DNA of 64,000 nucleotides from Haematobacter missouriensis (GCF_000740775.1 NZ_JFGS01000002.1:1-64000); one strand, 5' to 3'; positions 38,107 through 49,585 are shown, counted from the first letter of the stretch. Notes: generated by a model not told the origin, from the sequence alone. Numbers and translations are program-made.

Positions 38107-38277
38107 TCAGATCGATGCCCAGTCGGTGAACTTCGTTTTCCGGCGGGTCTCGAACACGGGCTGCGCGGCCTGACGCTGCGCCGGGCCGGTGTCATCTACA
38201 CCCATCTGCGGCGCGGGATTGTTGCTGTCGCCCGCCTGTTGAACGGACTGCTGGACGGGCGGTTTCGCGGATGCCAT
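38107..38277 (-). CDS. Small conserved-looking hypothetical protein
   Basis: A 56-residue hydrophilic protein, MASAKPPVQQ at the start and FTDWASI at the end, rich in Gln, Pro and Ala and without hydrophobic segments. AAGGAG lies about eight bases before ATG 38277, a convincing ribosome site, which is why I accept it although it is short. The frame stays open upstream but without a good start. It is convergent to ndk, separated by the terminator. No domain is recognised. Confidence 0.6.
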   Translation of the reverse strand: MASAKPPVQQSVQQAGDSNNPAPQMGVDDTGPAQRQAAQPVFETRRKTKFTDWASI

Positions 38278-38640
38278 TCCACTGCTCCTTGGTTTGTGGC
38301 GATGGGTACTTACTCCCTCCCGACAAGGAAGCAAGGGGCTATCGTACATCCTCCGCAGGCTTGTGATCACACCGCGAGAAAACAGACCGCCGCTGGCAGA
38401 TTTTTGCGGCCCTATTCAGATTGCGCGGAACCCGATCGAACACAATAATACAATGTAATAAAAGGATATTTTTTGAATCTGACAGAGAGTTTCGCCTATC
38501 TGTGCTCGGGAGTCGTCGGGAAGCGGCTAATTAATGTTACGCCAGAAACACTCCGTGACCGATATAGAACTGGCCAATATAGCACAGCGCGCCGGTAGCT
38601 GACGTGAGGCGAGGAGCAGAGTATTGTTTCCCCGGAAGCG
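38278..38640. other. AT-rich intergenic region
   Basis: The 363 bases contain an AT-rich core (about 38410-38600), clearly different from the rest of the window, with runs such as AATAATACAATGTAATAAAAGG. A TTG frame of about 41 codons starts near 38475 after AAAGGATA, but nothing about its product (begins LNLTESFAYL) is recognisable. I list no gene here. Confidence 0.5.
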
Positions 38641-39852
38641 CTAATCGCGAGGCTTTCCCGCCCCTAAACCCGCCCGCATAAGGGTCTTTCTCACCGGGCC
38701 GGCAGAATAGAAGGCGCCCAGCGCCGCTGCGCGCAGATCACGGAGGGGGCGAGACGAGACCATGGAAGCGCGGTTGAGAAGATCGATGCCCGCTTGTCGC
38801 AGATGAACATCGCGCTCCCGCTGCTGCGCGAATTGGTGCAGCATCCCGACCCCGCCCAGCCCCGCCGGATCAGCAGCGGCAAGATCGGCAAGCGTCGCGA
38901 TGTCGGCGAGGCTCATGTTCAGCCCCTGCGCCCCGATGGGCGGGACGACATGCGCGGCCTCCGCCACCAGCGCCACGCGCTCTGCCGTCATCCGTTCCGC
39001 CCGCTGGGAGATGATGGGCCAAAGGCTCCGCCGCGTGATGAGGCGGAGTGGCCCCAGCACTTCGGCCGAGCGTTCGGTCGCTGCCGCCTCGAACTCCTCC
39101 ACCGGCAGGCGGGAGAGACGCAGCGCCTCCGGCCCGCTTTCCATCCAGACCACGGCAGAGGCCGGGCGCCCCTCGCGGTCCGGCAGCGGGACAAGCGTGA
39201 ACGGCCCGCCGGAACGGTGAACTTCGGTCGAGATACCGCCATGCGGGACTGGATGGGTCACGGCGAAAGCAAGGGCCTTTTGTCCATAGGATATCCGCCG
39301 GACGGGAATCGCCAGCGCTTCCCTGACCGCAGAGTTGCGCCCGTCTGCCGCCACCAGAAGCCGGGCGGAAACCTGCGACCCGTCGGACAGCATAATCAGG
39401 GCAGCTTCTGTCCGGGTCAGAACGCCTGCCGTCGCCACGCCTGTGCGGAATGCAACATTCTGCATCTCGCCCAACCGCGCCACCATCTCGCGGCGCAACA
39501 GCCAGTTCGGAAGGTTCCAGCCGAAGGGCTGATCGGAGATATCGGCGGAGTCGAAGTCGCGCGTAAGCCGGGGGATCGTCTGCGCGCCTCCCGCATCGAC
39601 GATGCGCATGATGGAAAGCGGCGCGGCAAAGGGGGCAAGCCGCTCCCACAGGCCCGCGCGCGTGAGCAGATCAATCGCTGGTTGGAGGAAAGCGGTCGTG
39701 CGCAGATCGGCCGCCGGGTCGCCTTCCTCCACCGTGGGCGGGGTGGGGTCGACGCAGAGCGTGCGGAGGCCGAGAGCGCCGAACACCGCCGCCGCAGTCA
39801 GCCCTGCAACGCCTCCGCCCGAGATCATCACGTCAAAACTCTCGCGTCGCAT
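38641..39852 (-). CDS. ubiH: UbiH/UbiF/COQ6-family FAD-dependent hydroxylase
   Basis: A 403-residue flavoprotein monooxygenase of the ubiquinone-ring hydroxylase family. It has the FAD Rossmann motif FDVMISGGGVAGLTAAAVFG at the N-terminus, the NAD(P)H-binding DG motif (LLVAADGRNSAVRE) and the ubiH signature around VALVAEAAHVVPPIGAQGLNMSLADI. It adds one of the ring hydroxyls; which position cannot be decided, so the symbol is a family label. ATG 39852 lies one base after the stop of the nucleotidase gene, with AGGGGGG upstream; the frame extends upstream but into that gene. Confidence 0.9.
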   Translation of the reverse strand: MRRESFDVMISGGGVAGLTAAAVFGALGLRTLCVDPTPPTVEEGDPAADLRTTAFLQPAIDLLTRAGLWERLAPFAAPLSIMRIVDAGGAQTIPRLTRDFDSADISDQPFGWNLPNWLLRREMVARLGEMQNVAFRTGVATAGVLTRTEAALIMLSDGSQVSARLLVAADGRNSAVREALAIPVRRISYGQKALAFAVTHPVPHGGISTEVHRSGGPFTLVPLPDREGRPASAVVWMESGPEALRLSRLPVEEFEAAATERSAEVLGPLRLITRRSLWPIISQRAERMTAERVALVAEAAHVVPPIGAQGLNMSLADIATLADLAAADPAGLGGVGMLHQFAQQRERDVHLRQAGIDLLNRASMVSSRPLRDLRAAALGAFYSAGPVRKTLMRAGLGAGKPRD

Positions 39853-39853
39853 T

Positions 39854-40531
39854 TCAGCCCCCCTGACCGCCGGCAAGCCGGGCAAGGAAGCCGGCCAGAT
39901 CGTTCGTGTGATGACGCACGTGCGGCGCGTCCAGCCGTTCCGGCGCGACCAGCACCGTCTGCATCCCCATCTCATGCGGCGCAAGAAGGTTCCGGGGATC
40001 GTCCTCGAACATCGCGGCTTCCGCTCCTGTCACGCCCGCAAGACCGAAGACGGTCTCGAAGGCCGCGCGCCGCGGCTTGGGAAGATAGCCTGCATGCTCC
40101 ACCCCATAGATTCCGTCGAACAGGCCAGACAGTCCACGGGCCTCCAGCACCCGTTCCGCGTAGGGCGCGGAGCCGTTGGTATAGACGAACCGCCGCCCCG
40201 GGAGCGCCGCGATCTCTGCCCGGAGCGCCGGATCGGGTGAGAGCACATCGAAGGAAATGTCGTGCACACGGGTCAGATAAGACCCCGGCTCCACGCCATG
40301 TTCACTCATCAGCCCGGCAAGTGTCGTGCCGTAGAGCGACCAGTAGTGGTGACGCAGCCGGTCAGCCTCCTGCCGTGCGACGCCCAGCGTCTCCATGACG
40401 TATTCCGTCATCCGCAGTTCGATCTGGTCGAAAAGCCGCATGGCCGGGGGATAGAGCGTGTTGTCGAGATCGAACACCCATTGACGGACATGGGCGAAGT
40501 CGTTCGACGGAGGTGGGGGTTTGGGTGTCAT
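39854..40531 (-). CDS. Pyrimidine 5'-nucleotidase (HAD superfamily)
   Basis: A 225-residue HAD phosphatase of the Sdt1/SDT-like pyrimidine nucleotidase group: motif I FDLDNTLYPP, motif II FVYTNGSAPYAERV, the conserved lysine in YLPKPRRAAFE and motif IV FEDDPRNLLAP. It should dephosphorylate UMP/CMP or related monophosphates. It is coupled to the ubiH-like gene (one base gap) and divergent from the GntR gene. Confidence 0.9.
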   Translation of the reverse strand: MTPKPPPPSNDFAHVRQWVFDLDNTLYPPAMRLFDQIELRMTEYVMETLGVARQEADRLRHHYWSLYGTTLAGLMSEHGVEPGSYLTRVHDISFDVLSPDPALRAEIAALPGRRFVYTNGSAPYAERVLEARGLSGLFDGIYGVEHAGYLPKPRRAAFETVFGLAGVTGAEAAMFEDDPRNLLAPHEMGMQTVLVAPERLDAPHVRHHTNDLAGFLARLAGGQGG

Positions 40532-40666
40532 TGCACCTGTCTAGGCCCGGAAAAGCCCAGCCGCAACGTCCGCTGCGATGTCCAACCGGATGTCTTGCGG
40601 CAACGCTTGGCCTTGCCCCCGCCCACCGCGCCCTCTAGCTTCACCCCGACATTCCGAGACATTCGC

Positions 40667-41311
40667 ATGACTGCCATAAAAGAACCGCCGAAAGACGCCT
40701 ATTCCCTCATCCTCGACGCCATAGATGCCGGTGTCTATCGGCCGGGTGACAGGCTGGTCGAATCCGAGCTTGCCGACCGTTTCGGCGTGTCGCGCACGCC
40801 CATCCGGGAGGCGCTGCAACGGCTTGAGACGCAGTCCATGCTCGTCCGGGACGGGCGCAGCATGGTGGTGGCCTCACTCGATCATCACCAGCTCGCGGAG
40901 CTTTATGCCGTGCGGGCCGAGCTGGAGGGGCTGGCCGCCCGTCTCGCCGCCCGCCACGCCACGGACGAGGAGGTGCGCGTTCTCCGCGCCATGGTGGAGG
41001 AGGATCGCCGTCTTGCCAACGACCCGAACGCGCTGGCCCGCGCCAACCGGCGCTTTCATCACCAGATCCATCTGGCGTCGCACAACCGCTACCTGATCCA
41101 GCAGCTCGACCTCGTGCATCGTTCCATGGCCCTGCTGGCCTCCACCTCCCTCGCGGCGGAAGGGCGGGCGGACGCGACCCTTCAGGAGCATCAGGCGATC
41201 ATCGCCGCAATCACGCAGCGGGATGGAGATACCGCGGCGGAGGCGGTGAAAACCCACATCTCGCGCGCCTACGAGATGCGCCTCAAGCTGGATGCGCAGC
41301 AGCCAGAGTAG
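40667..41311 (+). CDS. GntR-family transcriptional regulator (FCD domain)
   Basis: A 214-residue regulator with an N-terminal winged helix (PGDRLVESELADRFGVSRTPIREALQRLE, written in parts here: LVESELADRFGVSRTPIREAL) and a C-terminal all-helical FCD ligand domain (ELYAVRAELEGLAARLAA, HHQIHLASHNRYL, EHQAIIAAI). FCD-type members sense carboxylic acids and often use a metal bound by conserved Asp/His residues. ATG 40667 follows a poor ribosome site. The target genes and ligand are unknown; neither neighbour is an obvious catabolic gene. Confidence 0.9.
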   Translation: MTAIKEPPKDAYSLILDAIDAGVYRPGDRLVESELADRFGVSRTPIREALQRLETQSMLVRDGRSMVVASLDHHQLAELYAVRAELEGLAARLAARHATDEEVRVLRAMVEEDRRLANDPNALARANRRFHHQIHLASHNRYLIQQLDLVHRSMALLASTSLAAEGRADATLQEHQAIIAAITQRDGDTAAEAVKTHISRAYEMRLKLDAQQPE

Positions 41312-41368
41312 TTCTGAGGGTGTCGCGCCCACCCGTCGCCCCCATATAGACGAACAAAGGAGGCGCCC

Positions 41369-42793
41369 ATGACCCTGCCGTTTGACAACAGCTATGCCCG
41401 TCTGCCTGACCGGTTCTTTGCCCGTCAGCCCGCCACGCCAGTAGGTGCGCCCCGGCTCATTCGGCTGAACCGCCCGCTGGCCGAGCGTCTGGGGCTGAAC
41501 GCCGACTGGCTCTCTGGCCCGGAAGGTCTGTCGGCGCTGGCGGGCAACACCGTCCCGGAGGGGGCGGAGCCGCTGGCCATGGCCTATGCCGGTCACCAGT
41601 TCGGCGGCTTCGTGCCGCAGCTTGGCGACGGACGCGCGGTCCTGCTGGGCGAGGTCGTCGCCCCCGATGGCGCGCGGTTCGACATCCAGCTCAAGGGAGC
41701 GGGCCGCACGCCCTTCAGTCGCATGGGAGACGGGCGCGCGTGGCTCGGGCCGGTGCTGCGCGAATACATCGTCTCGGAGGCGATGGCCGCCCTCGGCGTG
41801 CCGACGACCCGCGCCCTCGCCGCAGTGGCCACGGGAGAGCCCGTCTATCGCGAGGGGGCGCTGCCCGGTGCCGTGCTCACCCGTGTCGCGGCATCGCATA
41901 TCCGTGTCGGCACCTTCCAGTTCTTCGCCGCCCGCCGTGACGAGGAGGCGCTGCGCCTGCTGACCGAACACGTGATCGCGCGGCACTATCCGGGAGCGGC
42001 GGGGCCGCTCGGCCTGCTGAAGGGCGTGATCGACCGTCAGGCCCGCCTCATCGCCCAGTGGATGTCGGTCGGCTTCATCCACGGGGTGATGAACACCGAC
42101 AACATGGCCATATCCGGCGAAACGATCGACTACGGGCCCTGTGCGTTTCTCGACACCTATCACCCGCGCAAGGTTTTCTCCTCCATCGACCGGCAGGGGC
42201 GCTATGCCTATGCCAACCAGCCGCAGATCGCGCTGTGGAACCTCGCGCAGCTTGGCACCTCGCTCCTGATGATCATGGACGGGACGGAGGACGCAGCGGT
42301 GGAGGCGGCCGAGGACGCGCTCGGTGGCTTCGCGCCGATCTATCAGGCCGAGTACCTGCGGCTGTTCCGCGCGAAGCTGGGCCTGCGCGGGGCGGAGGAT
42401 GGGGATCTCGACCTCATTCAGTCGCTGCTTACGCTCATGGCCGAAGGTCAGGCCGATTTCACCCGCGCCTTCCGGGGGCTGGCCGAGGGCACCGCCCGCG
42501 ACGAGTTCGCCGACCGCGACGCCTTCGACCGTTGGGCGGCGGTCTGGCAGGGCCGCCTGGCAAGGGAGACCGGCGACCCGGCGGAGGTGATGCGCAGCGC
42601 GAACCCCTGGATCATTCCCCGCAATCACCGGGTGGAGGAGGCCATCGCCGCCGCCGTGGCGGAGGACTATGCCCCCTTCGAACGCCTGACGGATGCGCTT
42701 TCCGATCCGTTCACCGTGCGCAGTGGGGAGGCCGATCTCGCCCGTGCCCCGCTGAAGGAAGAAGCCGTGCACCTGACCTTCTGCGGCACCTGA
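41369..42793 (+). CDS. selO: Protein adenylyltransferase SelO (YdiU)
   Basis: Pseudokinase-fold enzyme that AMPylates Ser/Thr/Tyr of target proteins and is linked to redox stress. The 474-residue protein begins [15 protein letters not shown], has [18 protein letters not shown], the active-site region [14 protein letters not shown] and [10 protein letters not shown], and ends in FCGT, with Cys where the eukaryotic homologue has selenocysteine. AAAGGAGG lies before the ATG. Confidence 0.95.
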   Translation: MTLPFDNSYARLPDRFFARQPATPVGAPRLIRLNRPLAERLGLNADWLSGPEGLSALAGNTVPEGAEPLAMAYAGHQFGGFVPQLGDGRAVLLGEVVAPDGARFDIQLKGAGRTPFSRMGDGRAWLGPVLREYIVSEAMAALGVPTTRALAAVATGEPVYREGALPGAVLTRVAASHIRVGTFQFFAARRDEEALRLLTEHVIARHYPGAAGPLGLLKGVIDRQARLIAQWMSVGFIHGVMNTDNMAISGETIDYGPCAFLDTYHPRKVFSSIDRQGRYAYANQPQIALWNLAQLGTSLLMIMDGTEDAAVEAAEDALGGFAPIYQAEYLRLFRAKLGLRGAEDGDLDLIQSLLTLMAEGQADFTRAFRGLAEGTARDEFADRDAFDRWAAVWQGRLARETGDPAEVMRSANPWIIPRNHRVEEAIAAAVAEDYAPFERLTDALSDPFTVRSGEADLARAPLKEEAVHLTFCGT

Positions 42794-42806
42794 GACGCAT
42801 CCCGCA

Positions 42807-42836
42807 CCCGTTAGCGCCCTCGGTCGCGCTAACGGG
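42807..42836. promoter_or_regulatory. Inverted repeat with GCGCTAAC half-sites between selO and mur
   Basis: Perfect 11-bp arms CCCGTTAGCGC (42807-42817) and GCGCTAACGGG (42826-42836) with an eight-base centre. The sequence after it is GGAAAA, not T-rich, so it is a poor intrinsic terminator. The arms contain the same GCGCTAAC half-site that occurs twice upstream of pckA, which suggests an operator for the mur-eno unit. Confidence 0.5.
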
Positions 42837-42901
42837 GAAAATCCGGCTGGCGAGGCCGGAGCAGATCGCTTAAACCGCCCCAAACACCGAAGGATTGCGG
42901 G

Positions 42902-44598
<1,697 letters not shown>

Positions 44599-44609
44599 GG
44601 CTCGGGGGC

Positions 44610-45038
44610 ATGGACGACGCGGAGCGGATCATCGCGGCGCTCGGTCTTGCCCCGCACCCCGAAGGCGGCTGGTTCCGCCAGACATGGATCGCGGAGGCCG
44701 CGGCGGGTGAGCGCCCGCCGGGCACCGCGATCCTTTTTCTTCTGCGGGCGGGCGAACGAAGCCATTGGCACCGGGTGGACGCGACGGAGATCTGGCATTT
44801 CCATGCCGGCGCCCCGCTCAGGCTCTCCCTCTCGGAACATGCGGAAGGACCGGCGCGGCACCTGCGCCTCGGCCCGGATGTGCTGGCGGGTGACAGCCCG
44901 CAAGGCATCGTCCCCAAGGGCCACTGGCAGGCGGCCCGTTCCACCGGCGCGTGGACATTGGCCGGCTGCACCGTCAGCCCCGGCTTCACTTTCTCAGGGT
45001 TCGAGCTCGCGCCTCCCGGATTCGATATCGGCGGCTAG
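44610..45038 (+). CDS. Cupin domain protein (cupin_5/DUF985)
   Basis: A 142-residue single-domain beta-barrel protein. It begins with a short helical segment and PHPEGGWFRQTW, then the barrel with SHWHRVDATEIWHFHAG (metal- or ligand-lining His and Glu), GHWQAA and SPGFTFSGFELA, the DUF985 pattern. These proteins resemble sugar epimerase-like cupins but no reaction is assigned. It starts 11 bases after eno and may share its transcript. Confidence 0.88.
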   Translation: MDDAERIIAALGLAPHPEGGWFRQTWIAEAAAGERPPGTAILFLLRAGERSHWHRVDATEIWHFHAGAPLRLSLSEHAEGPARHLRLGPDVLAGDSPQGIVPKGHWQAARSTGAWTLAGCTVSPGFTFSGFELAPPGFDIGG

Positions 45039-45327
45039 GAGGCTTTCTGGAGAGACCTTTGATCTGCATCGGAACGCAAATGTGAGCAAATCCAGCCAGA
45101 ACTCCAGACATCTTGGGTCATTCCAGACCTGAGGTCGTGTCAAAACTCGCGGCCAGAACATCACGGTGCTGTTCGGTTTCGGTGGAACTGAACTGCCAAG
45201 ATTCTGCTCCGCGCTTGTTGCAGCGCCGCTTGGGAGAACCGGTTCTGCGCATGTTCGCCTCTGCCCCGCTCGACACAGGCAGGGCCGATTTCCAGAGCAA
45301 AAGCACCCCAGAACCCTGCACAGCCGT

Positions 45328-46428
45328 TCAGGCGGCCCGCGCATCCGGTCGGCTGATCCGGCCGCCTGTCACGGGTCGCGGCACCCCAGTGGTCATCGGG
45401 CCGGAGAGTGGCAGGCCACGCAATACACGGACGGCGAGAAAAGCGAAGGCCTGTGCCTCAAGCATATCGCCGTCGAGGCCCAGATCCTCCACCGGCGCGA
45501 CGTGTGTACCAAGCCGATCTGCCAGCATCCGCATCAATGTTGCATTGTGCCGCCCGCCACCGGTCACCAGCACGCGCGATACCTGGGTCGGGAAATGCCG
45601 GGCGCCAGCCGCGACGGTTGCCGCAACCACCGCGGAGAGGGTCGCCGCCCCATCTGCGTCTGATAGTGCTTCGACCGAGGGCAGCAGCCCGGGAAAGCCG
45701 TTCCTGTCCAGCGACTTGGGCGGCCTTAGCGCGAAATAGGGATGGGCCAGCAGCACCGCCACGGCGGCCTCATCTACCGTGCCAGAGGCGGCGAGCGCCC
45801 CCCCCTCATCCCGCGTGGTACCCCGGCGTTGGCGAAGAAAGTCATCAATCGGGGCATTCGCGGGACCAGTGTCAAAGGCAAGGAGCGCACCTTCGGACTC
45901 CGGCGCGGGGCGGCGCGGATCGACCCAGGTGAAATTGCCCACACCGCCCAGGTTCAGGAAGGCTACAGGCTCCCGCTCTCCCGCCCACTGGGCACAGGCG
46001 AAATGGAAAAACGGTGCGAGCGGCGCCCCTTGCCCGCCCGCTGCGACATCGGCGGAGCGGAAGTCCCAGATCACCGGGCGGCCCAGCGCCGCCGCCAGGG
46101 CCGCGCCCGAACCTGCCTGATGGGTTCCCCGCCCGCCCGGATCATGCGCCAGTGTCTGGCCGTGAAAGCCTGCGACCTCCCCCGCCAGCGGCGACATCAG
46201 CACCGCATGGGCGGCCTCCACCACACGCGCGGCCTCCGCCACCCCCGGCTCGCCGGGCCAGCGGCCGAGCGCGGCGCGCAGAACGTCCCGCTCCCCTTCA
46301 GTATAGGGGCGGTAGGCGGAGGGGCCGAAGGTCTCTATCCGTTCGCCATCCGTCACGACCGTCGCCGCGTCCACCCCGTCGAGCGAAGTTCCCGACATCG
46401 CGCCAAGCGCTGTCATCATCCGGTCCAT
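45328..46428 (-). CDS. anmK: Anhydro-N-acetylmuramic acid kinase
   Basis: Phosphorylates 1,6-anhydro-MurNAc released by wall turnover, converting it to MurNAc-6-phosphate for recycling. The 366-residue protein has the N-terminal ATP/sugar motif [25 protein letters not shown] and the [14 protein letters not shown] motif near the C-terminus. ATG 46428 has an excellent GGAGGGG directly upstream, better than the longer alternatives at 46458 and 46563. It is divergent from tyrS. Confidence 0.93.
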   Translation of the reverse strand: MDRMMTALGAMSGTSLDGVDAATVVTDGERIETFGPSAYRPYTEGERDVLRAALGRWPGEPGVAEAARVVEAAHAVLMSPLAGEVAGFHGQTLAHDPGGRGTHQAGSGAALAAALGRPVIWDFRSADVAAGGQGAPLAPFFHFACAQWAGEREPVAFLNLGGVGNFTWVDPRRPAPESEGALLAFDTGPANAPIDDFLRQRRGTTRDEGGALAASGTVDEAAVAVLLAHPYFALRPPKSLDRNGFPGLLPSVEALSDADGAATLSAVVAATVAAGARHFPTQVSRVLVTGGGRHNATLMRMLADRLGTHVAPVEDLGLDGDMLEAQAFAFLAVRVLRGLPLSGPMTTGVPRPVTGGRISRPDARAA

Positions 46429-46562
46429 GACCCCTCCAAAACCGTTCCCCACCGCCATGACGCTTTCCCTTGCAGCCGCCCGGCGGTATAGGCGACGGCA
46501 CATGGAGAGGCACCACGGGTAAGCCTTGGGATCCATGTCAGACAAGAGAGGATGAAAGGGCA

Positions 46563-47813
46563 ATGGCCTTCCAACCGAAATCCGATTTTCTGAGCGTCAT
46601 GATCGAGCGTGGCTATGTCGCCGACTGCACCGATTACGAGGCGCTGGACGCGGCTTTGGTGAAGGGGATCGTGCCCGCCTATATCGGCTATGACGCGACG
46701 GCGGCGTCGCTGCATGTGGGGCATCTGCTCAACATCATGATGCTGCGCTGGTTGCAGAAAACCGGGCACAAGCCGATCACGCTCATGGGTGGTGGCACCA
46801 CCAAGGTAGGCGACCCCTCCTTCCGCAGTGAGGAACGCCCGCTGCTGACCCCCGAGCGGATCGACGAGAACATCGCCGGGATGAAGCAGGTGTTCTCCCG
46901 TTACCTCTCTTACGGGGAGGCGGGGAACGGCGCGCTGATGCTGAACAACGCCGAATGGCTGGACCACCTCAACTACCTCGAGTTCCTGCGGGACATCGGG
47001 CGGCATTTCTCCGTCAACCGCATGCTGTCGTTCGAATCGGTCAAGTCGCGGCTGGACAGGGAGCAGTCGCTCTCCTTCCTCGAATTCAACTACATGATCC
47101 TTCAGGCCTATGACTTTCTGGAGTTGAACCGCCGGTATGGGTGCCTGCTGCAGATGGGCGGGTCGGACCAGTGGGGGAACATTGTCAACGGGATCGACCT
47201 GACCCGCCGGGTGATCGACAGGGAGATCTACGGCCTCACCTCGCCGTTGCTCACGACATCGGACGGGCGGAAGATGGGCAAGTCGGCGGGCGGCGCGGTA
47301 TGGCTGAACGCCCAGATGCTCTCGCCCTACGAGTTCTGGCAGTTCTGGCGGAATACCACGGACGCGGATGTGACCCGGTTCCTGAAGCTCTACACCGAGC
47401 TGCCGGTCGCGGAATGCGAGCGGCTGGGCGCGCTGGCGGGGTCTGAGATCAACGGCGCGAAGATCATCCTCGCCAATGAGGTCACCACGCTCCTCCATGG
47501 TGCAGAGGCGGCGCAGGCGGCGGAGGCCACGGCGCGCGAAGTATTCGAAAGGGGCGGGATCGGGGATGATCTGCCCACGCTCGCGCTCGAAAGCGGGGAA
47601 GTGGGCGAGGGCATCACTCTGGCCCAGCTCGTCGTGCGGTCGGGGCTGGCGAAATCGGGCAAGGACGCGAAACGCCTGATCGCCGAGGGCGGCCTGCGCG
47701 TCAACGACGCGGCGGAGGCCGATGCGGGGCGCATGTTCGCGCCTGCCGATCTTGCGGAGCCTGTGAAGCTCACCGCAGGCCGGAAGCGTCACGCGCTGGT
47801 CGTATTGAACTGA
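46563..47813 (+). CDS. tyrS: Tyrosyl-tRNA synthetase
   Basis: Charges tRNA-Tyr. The 416-residue class I synthetase has HVGH (51-54), the tyrosine-binding GGSDQWGNI segment (199-207), KMGKS (237-241) and a C-terminal S4-like domain with [17 protein letters not shown] 46563 has AAGGG just upstream; the frame extends 93 bases further without conserved sequence. Confidence 0.96.
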   Translation: MAFQPKSDFLSVMIERGYVADCTDYEALDAALVKGIVPAYIGYDATAASLHVGHLLNIMMLRWLQKTGHKPITLMGGGTTKVGDPSFRSEERPLLTPERIDENIAGMKQVFSRYLSYGEAGNGALMLNNAEWLDHLNYLEFLRDIGRHFSVNRMLSFESVKSRLDREQSLSFLEFNYMILQAYDFLELNRRYGCLLQMGGSDQWGNIVNGIDLTRRVIDREIYGLTSPLLTTSDGRKMGKSAGGAVWLNAQMLSPYEFWQFWRNTTDADVTRFLKLYTELPVAECERLGALAGSEINGAKIILANEVTTLLHGAEAAQAAEATAREVFERGGIGDDLPTLALESGEVGEGITLAQLVVRSGLAKSGKDAKRLIAEGGLRVNDAAEADAGRMFAPADLAEPVKLTAGRKRHALVVLN

Positions 47814-47820
47814 CCGGGCG

Positions 47821-47850
47821 GGGGCCGCAAGCGTTGCGCTTGCGGTCCCC
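47821..47850. terminator. Strong hairpin after tyrS, no T-tract
   Basis: GGGG plus CCGCAAGCG (47821-47833) pairs with CGCTTGCGG plus CCCC (47837-47850) around one bulged T and a TTG loop. Thirteen pairs starting 7 bases after the tyrS stop; lacking a U-run, it may stall or protect rather than terminate by itself. Confidence 0.5.
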
Positions 47851-47886
47851 ATCCGTATGCTGCGGGCAAGGATCAAGGAGAACACC

Positions 47887-48315
47887 ATGGATATCCGCGC
47901 CCTGACTGACGACTATGCCGTCTCGCCCCAGATCGACCCGTCCGACATTCCGGCGATCAGGGACGCGGGCTATACCACCATCATCTCCAACCGCCCGGAT
48001 GCGGAGAACCCGCCGGAGTTGCGCAACGACGAGATGCGCCGCGCGGCGGAGGCAGCCGGCCTGACATTCGTGGAAAACCCTGTGATCGGCGGCGCGCTCA
48101 CAGAGGACAACGTGAGCGCTCAGGCCGCGGCGCGGGAAGCGGCGACAGGTCCGGTGCTGGCCTACTGCGCCTCCGGCAACCGGTCGTCCATCATGTGGGC
48201 GCTGACGGAAGCGGGCAATCTCGCGACGGATGACATCATCGCGACGCCGTCGCGCTATGGCTACAACCTCGAACCCGTGCGCGGGCTGATCGACGCGCTG
48301 GCCGCACGGAAGTGA
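47887..48315 (+). CDS. BLH/TIGR01244-family sulfur transferase-phosphatase
   Basis: A 142-residue phosphatase-fold protein of the beta-lactamase-hydrolase-like group: YAVSPQIDPSDIPAIRDAGYTTIISNRPD at the N-terminus (shown in parts) and the cysteine-containing loop YCASGNRS (Cys94, Arg99), the C-x5-R motif of dual-specificity phosphatases and rhodanese-like enzymes. Homologues in other bacteria are linked to sulfide metabolism (Blh). AAGGAG precedes ATG 47887. It is coupled to the next small gene by a GTGA overlap. Confidence 0.9.
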   Translation: MDIRALTDDYAVSPQIDPSDIPAIRDAGYTTIISNRPDAENPPELRNDEMRRAAEAAGLTFVENPVIGGALTEDNVSAQAAAREAATGPVLAYCASGNRSSIMWALTEAGNLATDDIIATPSRYGYNLEPVRGLIDALAARK

Positions 48316-48563
48316 TCCTGCGTTTCGCCGACAGCCACGCCTATCCGGGCTGTCGCGTCGGGCTGGCGGAGGCCGGGGGCGATACGCTGGCGGAATTTTC
48401 CGACGGCAGCACCGCCCCTGTCGTGGCAGAGCGGCAGGGCACGGGCTGGGACATTCGGATCGCACCTTACCGCACAGCGCGGGGCACCGCCATCGCCGCC
48501 GCGAACTGGCGGTTGTCGCGCGTCGGCGACGGCTGGAAGGTCACGGCTCGGCTCGGCGGGTGA
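48312..48563 (+). CDS. Small hypothetical protein, coupled to the phosphatase-like gene
   Basis: An 83-residue protein starting with GTG 48312 that overlaps the TGA of the preceding gene (GTGA). It is rich in small and charged residues and consists of short beta-like stretches (RFADSHAYPGCRVGLAEAGG, DIRIAPYRTA, NWRLSRVGDGWKVTARL) without a signal peptide or membrane segment. The coupled start and regular composition support expression; no domain is recognised. Confidence 0.5.
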   Translation: MILRFADSHAYPGCRVGLAEAGGDTLAEFSDGSTAPVVAERQGTGWDIRIAPYRTARGTAIAAANWRLSRVGDGWKVTARLGG

Positions 48564-48771
48564 TGCGGCAGCCTGTACCGCGCGAAACAGAGGCTGAGAG
48601 AGCGCAGCATCTCAGCCGGCTTGCGGCAGGGCGCTTTCAGCCACATGTGGGCGGAGCACGCCCGGCCCGCTGCCGAAAGCCTCCATATCGACGCGTACAC
48701 AGGGGGCCGGGAAGTCCGGCTGCCTGCATCAAGGCGGGCGCAGGGACCGGGAAGCCCGCGACCCGCGATCT

Positions 48772-49536
48772 TCAATGCATCGACACGAAACCATGGGCCT
48801 CGAACAGCGCACGGATCGGATCGGAAGACAGGAAGCTGACGAAGCCATCCGCTTCGGACGGATGGGGCGGCTCCTTCGTCACCGCGATCGGATAGAATAT
48901 CGGCGCGTGGCTTTCCGGCGGGAGGGTGGCAACGATGGTCACCGCTTTTTGCGCGACCGCATCAGTGCCATAAGCGATGCCATAGGCCGCCTGCCCTCCA
49001 GCGACGGCGGCAACCACACCCGGCTCCGTCTCGGCGATCAGCAGATGCGGCTCCACCGTCTCCCACACACCGAGATGGCGGAGCGATTCGCGCCCGTAGA
49101 CGCCAAGCGGCAACCCCTCCGCCGCCAGGGCCACCTTACCTTCGGCCAGAAGTCTGGCGGCATCCGGGCTTTCGAGCGGGACGGGCTCCGTATGTCCCGG
49201 CCCGCCGATCAGCACGAGCGTGTTGCCGAGCAGATCGAATCGCTTGCCCTCTGCGATGAACCCGCCCGCATCCAGCAGGTCCATGGATTCCGCATCGGAC
49301 GAGAGGAACACATCCACATCCGCGCCCTCCGCAACCTGTCGCGCCAGTTCCGAGCTGGCCCCGTAGGTGATAAGCGCACGCTCTCCGCTCGTGCGCGCCC
49401 ACTCCGCCGCGGCGAGGTCGAGCGATGCCTTGAGGCTGGTGGGTGCAAAGACCACCACCGGCTCTGCCGCGTGAAGGGGCAGGCTGGCGAGGCTCAGCCC
49501 AGCGGCGAGAAGAAGGCGGCGTGTCAGATCGAACAT
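48772..49536 (-). CDS. modA: Molybdate ABC transporter periplasmic binding protein
   Basis: Periplasmic receptor of a molybdate/tungstate importer. The 254-residue precursor has a Sec signal peptide (MFDLTRRLLLAAGLSLASLPLHA), then the mature ModA fold with FAPTSLKASLD, ITYGASSELARQVAEGADVDVF (in parts) and ESMDLLDAGG. ATG 49536 has AAGGAGG upstream. modB and modC are not adjacent: the neighbours are a phosphatase-like pair and an UPF0173 hydrolase, so this is an isolated receptor gene. Confidence 0.9.
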   Translation of the reverse strand: MFDLTRRLLLAAGLSLASLPLHAAEPVVVFAPTSLKASLDLAAAEWARTSGERALITYGASSELARQVAEGADVDVFLSSDAESMDLLDAGGFIAEGKRFDLLGNTLVLIGGPGHTEPVPLESPDAARLLAEGKVALAAEGLPLGVYGRESLRHLGVWETVEPHLLIAETEPGVVAAVAGGQAAYGIAYGTDAVAQKAVTIVATLPPESHAPIFYPIAVTKEPPHPSEADGFVSFLSSDPIRALFEAHGFVSMH

Positions 49537-49585
49537 GGGGTTCCTCCTTGGATCGGAACGAGGGGCGCGCCGGAAGAGGCGCATG

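Noticed and set aside
42807-42836. Intrinsic terminator after selO.
   Set aside because: The 11-bp stem is excellent but is followed by GGAAAA on the plus strand and has no T-tract on the minus side, so operator or protein site is more likely than termination.
45039-45327. Possible insertion-sequence remnant between the cupin gene and anmK.
   Set aside because: The short frames there have no transposase motif and no terminal repeats or target duplication were found; left as unexplained spacer of less than 300 bases.
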